A stretch of DNA of 12,056 nucleotides from Nitrososphaerota archaeon (GCA_021325255.1 JAJPHP010000015.1:1-12056), one strand, 5' to 3'; counted from the first letter of the stretch, positions 1-6,873 are shown. Notes: generated by a model not told the origin, from the sequence alone. Program-made: numbers and translations.

Positions 1-93
1 AAGATAGAAAATAACTCGGAGAAATGTCCAAAGTGTGGGAAATACTACCTGTATGACAAAGATGATTACTTCTTTGGTGGTCAGTACGATTAG
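1..93 (+). CDS. C-terminal end of a gene with a zinc-knuckle motif (truncated by window edge)
   Basis: The first plus-strand frame is open from base 1 and stops at TAG 91-93, giving 30 visible residues. They contain one CPxCG knuckle (Cys codons at 25-27 and 34-36), followed by an aromatic and acidic tail with KYYLYDKDDYFF and a final GGQYD. A single Cys pair is half of a typical zinc ribbon, so the partner pair is probably upstream of the window. The tail codons look ordinary for the window and a stem-loop follows the stop 18 bases later. No function can be assigned from the fragment; many archaeal zinc-ribbon proteins end this way. Confidence 0.55.
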   Translation, partial: KIENNSEKCPKCGKYYLYDKDDYFFGGQYD

Positions 94-111
94 CTTCTAC
101 TCTCTGAATCT

Positions 112-138
112 TGTTCGATAAACGGCGTTTATCGAACA
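112..138. repeat. Perfect inverted repeat, 12-bp arms, 3-base spacer
   Basis: TGTTCGATAAAC (112-123) and its exact reverse complement GTTTATCGAACA (127-138) flank GGC. It begins 18 bases after the TAG of the truncated zinc-knuckle gene. As RNA it would be a strong hairpin with a triloop, so it may end or stabilise that transcript. No T-tract follows, so it is not a classical intrinsic terminator. As DNA it could equally be the operator of a dimeric regulator, although I see no convincing TATA box immediately beside it. Confidence 0.75.
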
Positions 139-540
139 CCTGACTATCTGCAACGCATCTTTCCATAATCTTGGGTCGAGCAATTTCACAGGAGCGGATC
201 CTCCGATAAAGTTTCTGAGCTTGTTTTGGATTATCAGTTCTGAGGATCGTGCTACTGATTTATTTGGATGGGATCACCTTCAGTTTGTCTGGGGATCAGT
301 AAGTCTTTGACTTCGGGAAAGAGAGGAAGGGAGGAGAAGAATCTGGGATCGAAAAAGGACGAAGAATCGCAGATCGTCCAAAGAGGCCAGGCTTGAGAGC
401 ACGCGCGGTGCTTGGATCTCTCGTAAAACACAGAAACGAAGATCTAGGAAAGAAGGTGCTGGCACAATAATCATACGGCAAATGCCCATAGATACAATGA
501 ACGAGTGACAAGGAAAGTAGCACATAGTAGGAAAAAGGGG

Positions 541-578
541 AGAGGAGGGAGAGGAAAAACTGAAAACTCTCCCTCTCT
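541..578. repeat. Stem-loop of G/A and C/T arms (one bulged base)
   Basis: AGAGGAGGGAGAG (541-553) pairs with CTCTCCCTCTCT (567-578) with one bulged G and a 13-base A-rich loop (554-566). On the thermosome strand this lies about 137 bases after the stop codon, and its loop would be U-rich. It may be a transcript-end structure. It could also simply reflect the purine/pyrimidine asymmetry of the surrounding region. Confidence 0.5.
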
Positions 579-665
579 GTTGGAAATCACTTAAGTATGG
601 GCAAAGAATGCACAGGTTGAGTAAGTGTCGTTCAAGAATGAGGGATAAGAAGAGAGGGAAGCCCA

Positions 666-695
666 ATCCTGAACGAAGCGTTTCGGACGCAGGAT
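666..695 (-). terminator. Candidate thermosome 3' stem-loop followed by pyrimidine tract
   Basis: ATCCTG (666-671) and CAGGAT (690-695) are inverted repeats enclosing a second small pair, GCGT (678-681) with ACGC (687-690). The element starts 19 bases beyond the thermosome TAG at 715-717 on the minus strand. It is followed in that direction by a C/T-rich run (645-665). Archaeal termination relies mainly on T-rich sense-strand tracts, so the tract may matter more than the hairpin. The call rests on position and structure only. Confidence 0.35.
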
Positions 696-714
696 CTCAC
701 TTCATCACTGGCGG

Positions 715-2382
715 CTAGTCGCCCATCCCGCCGTAGCCGCCCATTCCACCAGCACCGGGTGGAGGTCCTACGGGAGCGCTAGACTTGCCCGAAGACAGAA
801 TGTCATCCACCCTCAAAATCATGCACGAGGCTTCTGTGGCCGCCCTGATTATTTCCTCCTTGACCGCAAGAGGTTCAATGACTTCGCTCATCATATCACC
901 GACTTTGCCAGTGCGCGCATTCACCCCAAACCAAGTCTTCCCCTGTGCGTGCTTTGCTCTAAACTCGACTTGTACGTCGATTGGCTCCATCCCGGCGTTC
1001 TCTGCAAGTGCAATGGGAATGGATTCCAGTGCGTCGGCATACTTCAAAACGGCGAGCTGATTTCTTCCTGCAAGCTTTGATGCATAGTCCCTAAGCCTGG
1101 ATGCAACTTCCGCCTCGGGAGCTCCGCCACCACCGACGATCGCAGGCTCTTCCATGACATCCTTTACAACCATGATTGCGTCGTGAAGGCTCCGCTCTGC
1201 TTCGTCGACGACTCTTTGAGAGCCTCCCCTGACAAGTATCGAGATCGCCTTGGGATTCTTGCACCCTTCAACGAATACCCACTTGTCCTGCTCAATCTTC
1301 CTCTCTTCGACAAGTTTTGCAAACCCAAGATCTCTTTCTGATAGATCGTCGATGTTTGTTACCGTTCTTGCCCCGGTCGCTTTTGAAAGTCGAGACAAGT
1401 CGCTTTCCTTGGCTCTCCTGACCGTAAGTATTCCCTTCTTTGCAAGCAAACTTTGCGCAATGTCGTCGATGCCTTTCTGACAGATGAGAACATTCGCACC
1501 GGCAGACGCTATCTTTTCAACCATGGATTTGAGCATTGAAGTCTCTTCATCGAGAAAGCCCTTCATTTGTTGAGGGGTGTTGATTCTGATTTCAGCAGAG
1601 AACTCTGTCTTTTCTATTTCTAGAGGCGATACAATCAGGGCAATCTTCGCATTCTCGATCCGTCTAGGCATGCCCGAGTGCACTACTTCCTTGTCCAGGA
1701 TTATTCCTGTGACAAGTCGCGTGTCACTCGAAGAACCGCCAGCCTTCTTTTCTACTTTGACATTGTCAATGTCCACCTTGTAAGTGCCGTCTGTCTGTTT
1801 CTCAGCAACCCGAAGCATTCCGTCGACTACAATTGAAGCAAGCTCTTTACCAATGTCCGAAACGAGTTTTGTCTGCATGCTAGTCTCTGCAATCCTTTCA
1901 AGCGTCTTCCTATCATCCGGTTCAACTCTTACGGCGATCTCTTTCAAAATTGAAAGAGCTTCTTCCTGAGCCTTCATGTATCCGTCAACGATGACAGTAG
2001 GGTGAACATCCTTCATGATCAGCTCTTCCGCCTTTTCTAACAGTGCACCAGCGAGAACCACAGCAGACGTAGTTCCGTCTCCAACCTCGTTATCCGTTGT
2101 CTTTGATATTTCAACTAGCATCTTCGCGGCCGGGTGCTGAACGTCAATCTCCTTCAATATGGTTGCTCCATCATTTGTAATTGTCACATCGCCCAAGCTG
2201 TCAACAAGCATCTTGTCCATTCCTCTTGGACCTAAGCTGCTCTTGACAATCTCCGCAACGATCTTCGCGGCGAAGATATTGTTGCGCTGAGCGGCTCGAC
2301 CCTTGGTCTCAGAAGACCCCTCCTTCAAAATTAGTACCTGTTGCCCCGAAGAGGTTATTGCAGGTGTCAAAGTTGCAGACAT
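715..2382 (-). CDS. thsA: Thermosome subunit (group II chaperonin)
   Basis: This is a 555-residue ATP-driven protein-folding chaperonin of the archaeal thermosome/CCT family. Its subunits form two stacked eight- or nine-membered cytosolic rings with built-in lids. Visible motifs in order are GPRGMDK (51-57), NDGATIL (70-76), the nucleotide-binding GDGTTS (101-106), GGGAPE (418-423) and a Gly/Met-rich tail containing [11 protein letters not shown] at the very end. Asp102 and Asp401 occupy the usual catalytic aspartate positions by family pattern. Length and motif order are normal and the gene looks intact. The ATG at 2380-2382 is chosen because a TATA box (2418-2425) predicts transcription from about 2396, a leader of roughly 14 bases. 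Archaea often carry several thermosome paralogues, so the subunit letter is uncertain. The gene stands alone on its strand, with a small gene just upstream. Confidence 0.97.
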   Translation of the reverse strand: MSATLTPAITSSGQQVLILKEGSSETKGRAAQRNNIFAAKIVAEIVKSSLGPRGMDKMLVDSLGDVTITNDGATILKEIDVQHPAAKMLVEISKTTDNEVGDGTTSAVVLAGALLEKAEELIMKDVHPTVIVDGYMKAQEEALSILKEIAVRVEPDDRKTLERIAETSMQTKLVSDIGKELASIVVDGMLRVAEKQTDGTYKVDIDNVKVEKKAGGSSSDTRLVTGIILDKEVVHSGMPRRIENAKIALIVSPLEIEKTEFSAEIRINTPQQMKGFLDEETSMLKSMVEKIASAGANVLICQKGIDDIAQSLLAKKGILTVRRAKESDLSRLSKATGARTVTNIDDLSERDLGFAKLVEERKIEQDKWVFVEGCKNPKAISILVRGGSQRVVDEAERSLHDAIMVVKDVMEEPAIVGGGGAPEAEVASRLRDYASKLAGRNQLAVLKYADALESIPIALAENAGMEPIDVQVEFRAKHAQGKTWFGVNARTGKVGDMMSEVIEPLAVKEEIIRAATEASCMILRVDDILSSGKSSAPVGPPPGAGGMGGYGGMGD

Positions 2383-2417
2383 TTCTATAATCAGCTTGTA
2401 ATCTGCTGTTATTCCGA

Positions 2418-2425
2418 CTTAAAAG
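2418..2425 (-). promoter_or_regulatory. TATA box of the thermosome gene
   Basis: On the minus strand the bases read CTTTTAAG, close to the archaeal TATA consensus. The centre is about 39 bases before the thermosome ATG. With the usual spacing of about 26 bases, transcription would start near 2396. The TAA stop of the small upstream gene (2419-2421) lies inside this box. Confidence 0.65.
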
Positions 2426-2637
2426 TTAATGGTACGGTTCTCGGGTTTGACAATCGAATGAAACGGTATTGGGTCAGCGAAAGGCGAGATTTTTGGAGGT
2501 TCCCTACCATCGTTTTCCTCTGCAGGGATGAGCTTCAGAAAAATATCACGATGGTGTTCGTACCTCTCCCGAATTAGAGCACTCCTGATTGCCTCGAAAG
2601 ACTCGGTCAAGAGGTCTGCCTCAAACGTTGTTTCCAT
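2419..2637 (-). CDS. Small charged protein of unknown function upstream of thermosome
   Basis: A 72-residue frame runs from ATG 2637 to TAA 2419-2421. The same frame extends to a TTG at 2664, which would give 81 residues. The N-terminal half looks like an amphipathic, Glu/Arg-rich helix (FEADLLTESFEAIRSALIRE, then RYEHHRDIFLKLIP). The C-terminal half is Pro-rich and likely loose. There are no cysteines, membrane segment or recognisable motif. Codon use resembles the neighbouring real genes and the peptide is soluble and globular in character, which is why I accept it. A poor TATA-like CTTTAACT (2728-2735) and a better-placed GTAATATC near 2684-2691 are possible promoters. Its stop sits in the thermosome promoter, so it is at least transcriptionally linked to the chaperonin. 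I do not recognise the family. Confidence 0.55.
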   Translation of the reverse strand: METTFEADLLTESFEAIRSALIRERYEHHRDIFLKLIPAEENDGREPPKISPFADPIPFHSIVKPENRTINF

Positions 2638-2808
2638 TCTTGTTTGCACTAGAGGCGTTAACAAGAAATCCTACTCTAATACCGATATTACGGATGGGCC
2701 GGACCGGGAGCGGGCCTCTCGGGATTTAGTTAAAGTATTAAGCGCATCCTCTCATGTACTTGTCTTTGCGCAAGATATGTTTGATGTCCTTGTCCTAACC
2801 CAAGACAG

Positions 2809-2817
2809 CTATATATT
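2809..2817 (+). promoter_or_regulatory. TATA box for the small membrane protein gene
   Basis: CTATATATT is a strong archaeal TATA element. The usual spacing places the transcription start near 2839, about 11 bases before the ATG at 2850. This gives a short leader of the kind common in archaea and supports both the promoter and the start codon. Confidence 0.65.
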
Positions 2818-2849
2818 GATAACAGACATCAACGACGCGATATTTCTGA

Positions 2850-3062
2850 ATGTCAAAAGAAATAACAGAAAATATCAAACTCCTTATCGTTCTCTTCGTT
2901 GCAGTGGTAATCATACTGGCCCTAATTGGAGCGTCCAATCGCGAGATTAGTTTTGTTTCAAGCTTTTTTGTAAGTGCAATAGTAGGCGCTATGTTCTCGT
3001 TGGCCGCAAGCTCTCTTCGTCCACTAGCTCGCACAAAATCTGAGAAATGTCGGTTCCTATGA
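2850..3062 (+). CDS. Small two-helix membrane protein, unknown function
   Basis: A 70-residue protein begins at ATG 2850. Residues about 9-27 (IKLLIVLFVAVVIILALIG) and 35-54 (FVSSFFVSAIVGAMFSLAAS) are strongly hydrophobic and form two probable membrane helices. They are joined by a short polar turn (NREIS). The tail is basic (RPLARTKSEKCR), so by the positive-inside rule both ends are likely cytoplasmic. A well-placed TATA box precedes it. Its TGA (3060-3062) overlaps an ATG (3059-3061) of the next frame as ATGA, which suggests coupled translation with the ferredoxin-like frame. No family is recognised. It may be a surviving part of the decaying region to its right. Confidence 0.65.
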   Translation: MSKEITENIKLLIVLFVAVVIILALIGASNREISFVSSFFVSAIVGAMFSLAASSLRPLARTKSEKCRFL

Positions 3063-3271
3063 GCATTATTCCCCTGAATCAATTTTCGCTTTGGGATCAC
3101 CAAATCCGTGCATTAGAGAGTGCTAGAAAGTATGTTGAAGCCTTAGACAACAGAAAGGTGGGTGATGCGAAAGATGCGAAAAATGATAACATATTTCTCG
3201 CTGCTCAGTCGTGTCCATATCAAGCAATAATAGTTGAAGACGCCGATACCGGCGAACGGCTGTATCCTTAA
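3047..3271 (+). pseudogene. Ferredoxin-like remnant lacking the cluster-binding CxxCxxC
   Basis: The last 25 or so residues of this 74-codon frame carry the C-terminal signature of small archaeal/bacterial 4Fe-4S ferredoxins: a helix, then SCPYQAIIVEDADTGE and a final RLYP. In that family the Cys-Pro supplies the last cluster ligand. The other ligands should lie 35-50 residues earlier as CxxCxxC, but this frame has no other cysteine. In the alternative frame, cysteine codons occur at 3109, 3121 and 3133, interrupted by stops at 3124 and 3136. That pattern could be the relic of the missing motif. Start is ATG 3047, or more likely ATG 3059, which overlaps the previous stop as ATGA. As it stands the product could not bind a normal 4Fe-4S cluster. 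It is either a decayed ferredoxin or a divergent protein that kept only the fold's tail. Confidence 0.5.
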
Positions 3272-3295
3272 GAATGAACCAGTCTAACTCAATAG

Positions 3296-3640
3296 ACTTT
3301 CAGCAGCTTGCCCGAGGATCCTATGTTTCTCTCCGTGAAGTATCTAGCCTGCGTGCGGACCGGAAGCGTGTGCAACTCTTTCGAGGACACAAGAGATCTA
3401 CTATATCCCGACTGCATTCGGTTTGAAAGATAAGCTACAAAAGAATTCAGAGAGTTCCTAACTGCAAACAAGGACGGAATCATCGATCTGCAGTAAAAGT
3501 TCTTTCGCCAATCCAACTCGTGTAAGTCGGTGATCCTAATCCTTGAAATTCAGTTTCATCTTTTCTCGAGGTTGCACGATCCGGAGGGCGAGCAATCCAT
3601 CCGCAGAGCAAACAACATAGAACCTCGGGAAGGGGTTTAG
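3296..3640 (+). other. Possible degraded coding stretch, two in-frame stops
   Basis: No intact gene occupies 3272-3662. The frame starting near 3296, with an ATG at 3323, reads as plausible protein: FEDTRDLLYPDCIRFER, then ATKEFREFLTANKDGIIDLQ, then SRLHDPEGEQSIRRANN. It is broken by TAA at 3431-3433 and 3494-3496 before TAG 3638-3640. A separate 50-codon frame (3274-3426) overlaps it and is less convincing. I cannot name a family. The neighbouring frames on both sides are also damaged, so a remnant gene is reasonable, but chance open sequence is not excluded. Confidence 0.25.
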
Positions 3641-3662
3641 TGAACCATCCGAATCCGTATTT

Positions 3663-4836
3663 GTGAGAAACGTTTACGATTTATCCAAGTGTAGGTTTGT
3701 GGTAGATCCGTGGAAACAGGTGTCAGCTAGGTCAAACCCTGATACAAAATTCACAAAACGACAACAGACTCTCATTGATCGCCTGAAAATACTCTGCACA
3801 AGGGTATTGGAAGAAACTCTACCGGTTCAGGTCGAAGAGGTATGGGGGGTTTGAAAGCTTTTTTTGGGATAAGGAAAATCCCAGAGATCTCGACTTGTGT
3901 CTCAAATACAGAGGAAACGCGGACGCTTGGGATACTTTTATCCCGCTTATGGAGGAGGCAACAAAGATTGGTTGGGGAAAAGAAGATGTTTATCCCACGC
4001 CAGCAGATGCTCTCTCGAAAGTGATCTCGGAAAAACCAGAGCTTCTGAACCTTCGCCAGATCTACACATCTTGGATTAGGTACCTCACCTGACCTAAAAT
4101 CTACAGAAGCTTCGTTCCCATCGAAACATATTCTTGGGATACAATAACGAAATACGTTCTGCGAGAAGGATTGCCGAGAGTGAATATTACAGAAATCGTG
4201 CAGCTTAATACAAAATTCCATCTAGTTACTCAAGCTCAAGTATTGGCATGGAGCAGAACTAGCCAAGATGTCGAGGCAAATCTAAGTGTCTACTCTGAAA
4301 GTGAACTCAAAACCAATCTTGTGAAGGAATTATTAGGCTTTGATGAACAACTGAACAAGCTCACGAAAGAACTGGACGGAAAAGCTGCTTTCTTCAAGAA
4401 GTGGCTTTCAGCCTCCGAAGATGACTTGCGGAGATACACTGATTATACAACTTGGACCCAGTTGATAGAATACTTGGACAATAACGATACAAAACCAGAA
4501 TACCAAACGATGTCTATCGATCAAATGAAAATGCTTGCAGAGAAAGAGCGGACATCGATAAAAAGTGCCCATTCGGAAATTGAGGTCATCAATTCTATTC
4601 TCTATGCGCTATATTTCTGGAAAAAAGAAAAGCTTAGCCACATTGAGATTTTCGGGAGATTGGAACTTGAAGAGTACCTGGCCAAACAAGCCCTTCAAGA
4701 TAGTAACAAAAGTATTGCAAGCGAGAAGCTAATTCGCAGCATTTTGAGAAAGTATCAACTCCCGGAACAAAATATCACAGCTGATAGAAAGTACAGTTGC
4801 ACTGTTGTGTACACCGTAGTCGGAAAAAAACTCTGA
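3663..4836 (+). pseudogene. Broken nucleotidyltransferase-like gene (frameshift plus internal stop)
   Basis: Three pieces join into one product of about 390 codons. The first runs in one frame from GTG 3663 to about 3843 and ends TLIDRLKILCTRVLEE then LPVQVEEVW. After a run of six G (3844-3849) the sense continues in another frame as GFESFFWDKENPRDLDLCLK. Removing one G makes the join seamless. The second piece reaches TGA 4090-4092 after SWIRYLT, and the same frame resumes at once with PKIYRSFVPIETYSWDT and runs to TGA 4834-4836. The strand-loop motif followed by DLDL resembles the hG[GS]...DxD active site of polymerase-beta-type nucleotidyltransferases, but GS reads ES here (GAA where GGA is expected). 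The long C-terminal part is helical and charged, of unknown role. TGA is a normal stop elsewhere in the window, so recoding is unlikely. A sequencing error could explain the G run but not the whole set of lesions. Confidence 0.65.
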
Positions 4837-4860
4837 GCATAATAACAGTGATTTTGTTCG

Positions 4861-4878
4861 GATTAGTCCTCTCTAATC
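4861..4878. terminator. Stem-loop in the gap between convergent genes
   Basis: GATTAG (4861-4866) and CTAATC (4873-4878) are perfect inverted arms around TCCTCT. The element fills much of the 45-base gap between the plus-strand pseudogene stop (4836) and the AbiEii stop (4882). Its position suggests a bidirectional transcript end. TTTTG precedes it on the plus strand. The arms are short, so the call is tentative. Confidence 0.35.
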
Positions 4879-4881
4879 ATG

Positions 4882-5760
4882 CTACGACCTCTTTAGCGAT
4901 ATGTCGCCCATCTGAGACAGGATATAAGAGACACTGTCAACCACAACTTTGCGTTCAGGTCTAGGTCGCATTATCAAGCCGCCTAGTTCATTGTTCCATG
5001 ATTTGTCTGTAACAGTGTGTTTAATTCTAGAGACAATATCACTTATAATGTAGCTTTCAGCTTCTTTCCTTTTTCCGAAGGGTGCCGCATCGTAGCTTCG
5101 TTGCAGTTTCTTTCGCAGCATGCGCTTGTCCAGCTTGATTCCTTTCTCGCGGATCAAAAACCAAATATCAAACACATCTCTAGGTTTCTTTCGCTGAAGC
5201 AAAGCGCGCATCTTCTCCACCAGAATTTCATTAAGACTCATTGTTGGTATCCTTGGGCTTTCGTTGAAGTAAGGTGAAACAGAGATCTTCATCCTCCTAG
5301 GTTCCTCAGCTGGGGTTGCAGTACTGAGATTGAAAGCGATATGATTCCTCTGTTGAAGTATGGATGTATAATACAAAGTGAAATCAAGTCCCCTTTCATT
5401 CTGATACTCGATCTCGGTTCTATCGAAGGTTGTAACGCCATGATTCCTTCCAATGAGACGCTTCACCTCCTCCAAAAAGGAATTTGATTCTTCGACAGTG
5501 AGGTTTGTAAAATCTAGATCCTCGCTGAACCTAGTTTCGTCAGGAAAGTAGACTTTCTTGATGCACGTGCCGCCTCTAAATGCCATCTTGCGAGAATATT
5601 TTGAGAACTCTGGCAGCTCTGAGATCAGAAGCAGAATCGTTGAGATTACAAAATCCTTTTCCACCGCCGTCCTTCCCGACCCCGTCTGATCTGGCCGCCT
5701 GTTCAAGGCATTTCTGTCGAAGTTCGAGTTCCTGACGAGGTCTACGAAGTCTTTACTCAC
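4882..5760 (-). CDS. abiEii: AbiEii-type nucleotidyltransferase toxin (type IV toxin-antitoxin)
   Basis: The 292-residue product belongs to the AbiEii/AbiGii nucleotidyltransferase toxins. In characterised systems these transfer nucleotides to tRNA or related targets and arrest growth, for example on phage infection. All family motifs are present and intact: VEKDF (33-37), the GGT loop (63-65, in FRGGTCIKKV), RFSEDLDF (77-84) with the metal-binding Asp81 and Asp83, EILVEKMRAL (178-187) with the conserved Lys183, and RDVFDIWFL (194-202). Length is typical. The start is GTG 5758-5760, overlapping the AbiEi stop by 8 bases (GTGAGTAA), which implies translational coupling so that toxin is not made without antitoxin. 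No promoter of its own is evident. The biological target here cannot be read from sequence. Confidence 0.9.
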   Translation of the reverse strand: MSKDFVDLVRNSNFDRNALNRRPDQTGSGRTAVEKDFVISTILLLISELPEFSKYSRKMAFRGGTCIKKVYFPDETRFSEDLDFTNLTVEESNSFLEEVKRLIGRNHGVTTFDRTEIEYQNERGLDFTLYYTSILQQRNHIAFNLSTATPAEEPRRMKISVSPYFNESPRIPTMSLNEILVEKMRALLQRKKPRDVFDIWFLIREKGIKLDKRMLRKKLQRSYDAAPFGKRKEAESYIISDIVSRIKHTVTDKSWNNELGGLIMRPRPERKVVVDSVSYILSQMGDISLKRS

Positions 5761-6661
5761 GCCTCGACACTTCCCTTAACTGCCTGAGATACGATGAGCT
5801 AACTCGCAGATGCCATTTCTCAACGTACCTTGAACCTCTTTTCTCCCGGCCCCAATTGTATGTCGCTCTGGTCTTCGACACGAGTTCCTCGAGTTCGCCA
5901 ACAAGTTTCTCCAACGCATCCGTAACCTCATCATGTGGCTTTTCACTTGAAGCAGTTTCCAAGAGAAATCCCAATCTTACAGCGACCGACTTCACACTTG
6001 AATAAGCCTTCTTTGCGATTTGTTCGAGTTCAGCGTAATCAATCGATTTGCTCAATGCCGCACGTGCCCAGGTGAGCGCCTCGCCTGCCCCGCCGATCTC
6101 TTTTGTGTAAATTACGGTGTCGACAATGGTTCTTTCGATAGTGGAAATTGGTAGTTGAGAACCTTCAAAGATAGACTGCGATACTCCTTTGTCAGACATT
6201 CCAGCGCGTGAAAGTACTGGAACAAGTGTTCCCCCGAGTTCCTTTTCGAACCTATTCAACATTGAACACCAGCTCGTAATTCTTTTGCGCTGTGCCTCGT
6301 TCTTCGGCATGTAGATGACGTGGTAGGAGTATGGAATCTGCGGCGAAAGGCCCCAGTGATTTGCAATCGCATTCAAGCCCAAATAGTATCTTGTCCCCTT
6401 GAAAACCCAAGGGATGACGTCGACTATCTTCGGTGCAAGACCAGTGCTCCGGTTCAGGTAGACGCCCTTTCCAATTCTCTTCAACACTCTCTTCGACTCT
6501 AGAAGAGACATGCTGTGCGTGAGGCTGTTGATGGATACAGTTGGCACAATGGTTTCCATAGCATCCTTTGTGGTGAGAAGCTTCGGAGCGTCTGGCTGGA
6601 CCAGCTTCCTGTAGATTGCAGTCTCCGTGGCTCCGAATTCGGTCTTGGGCTCCCTGAGCAT
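5753..6661 (-). CDS. abiEi: AbiEi antitoxin / autorepressor (type IV toxin-antitoxin)
   Basis: The 302-residue partner of the AbiEii toxin lies upstream in the same operon. Family features are an N-terminal winged-helix region (about 14-75) ending in the wing-like RIGKGVYLN, the stretch YYLGLNAIANHWGLSPQIP (92-110) and ISTIERTIVDTV (172-183). The latter two are characteristic of AbiEi C-terminal domains. The tail (about 245-300) is helical and basic, with a RGSRY stretch. In studied systems AbiEi neutralises the toxin without forming a stable complex and represses its own promoter by binding upstream repeats. I see no clear inverted repeat in 6662-6780, so autoregulation is inferred from family only. 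ATG 6661 is chosen because the TATA box at 6684-6691 places the transcript start on or beside that ATG, giving a leaderless mRNA. Confidence 0.88.
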   Translation of the reverse strand: MLREPKTEFGATETAIYRKLVQPDAPKLLTTKDAMETIVPTVSINSLTHSMSLLESKRVLKRIGKGVYLNRSTGLAPKIVDVIPWVFKGTRYYLGLNAIANHWGLSPQIPYSYHVIYMPKNEAQRKRITSWCSMLNRFEKELGGTLVPVLSRAGMSDKGVSQSIFEGSQLPISTIERTIVDTVIYTKEIGGAGEALTWARAALSKSIDYAELEQIAKKAYSSVKSVAVRLGFLLETASSEKPHDEVTDALEKLVGELEELVSKTRATYNWGREKRGSRYVEKWHLRVSSSYLRQLREVSRRE

Positions 6662-6683
6662 GAGTCTATTGCGTGAAGAAAGG

Positions 6684-6691
6684 AGATATAA
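6684..6691 (-). promoter_or_regulatory. TATA box of the abiE operon, leaderless transcript predicted
   Basis: The minus strand reads CTTATATC, a good archaeal TATA element. Its centre lies about 26 bases before the A of the AbiEi ATG at 6661, which is the normal distance from TATA to transcription start. The toxin-antitoxin message should therefore begin at or within a base of the start codon. Confidence 0.65.
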
Positions 6692-6873
6692 GTATTTGAT
6701 GGCTCATAATACGTCCTAGATATACGCATCAAGCCCATTCCTCGCATATTCTGTTTTTCTAGAGGTTTTGCTCGCTAAAGTTGCCCATGTCTCGCTTCCT
6801 TTTAAGATCTGAAGGTTTCTCAAAGGGCTGTTCGGCTGCAGGCAGTCTTGTTATTTCCTTTTTCTGGCGAGAG

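Larger units (their letters stand above)
139..714. other. Gene-poor region, purine-rich on the plus strand
   Basis: About 575 bases separate the left repeat from the thermosome stop codon. From roughly 300 to 660 the plus strand is dominated by G and A, so the strand continuing the thermosome message is pyrimidine-rich, for example the C/T-rich run at 645-665. Minus-strand open frames here encode improbable Leu/Ser/Phe/Cys-rich peptides and look like by-products of this composition. I see no tRNA, rRNA, RNase P or SRP RNA signature. The stretch may act as a 3' untranslated and termination region for the thermosome. An unrecognised RNA cannot be excluded. Confidence 0.5.

Noticed and set aside
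300..640. RNase P RNA or SRP RNA hidden in the purine-rich strip
   Set aside because: Neither strand shows the conserved cores of these RNAs on inspection. A covariance-model search would be decisive.
280..666. 128-codon minus-strand open frame, with a shorter overlapping one at 296-523
   Set aside because: The predicted peptides are unusually rich in Leu, Ser, Phe and Cys with no domain pattern. They follow from the C/T-rich composition of that strand downstream of the thermosome.
785..1969. Several plus-strand open frames inside the thermosome gene
   Set aside because: They are antisense shadows of a long, motif-complete gene and have implausible composition.
2528..2950. 140-codon plus-strand frame spanning the region upstream of the small membrane protein
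   Set aside because: It overlaps two better candidates, including the small minus-strand gene, runs through both presumed promoters and has no recognisable domain.
4090..4092. TGA as a recoded tryptophan or selenocysteine codon
   Set aside because: TGA ends other genes in this window (for example at 3060-3062 and 9846-9848), the same gene also has a frameshift, and no recoding hairpin was evident.
3772..4221. 149-codon minus-strand frame opposite the pseudogene, with another at 3289-3516
   Set aside because: The plus strand gives far more protein-like sequence continuing across the lesions; the minus-strand frames appear antisense.
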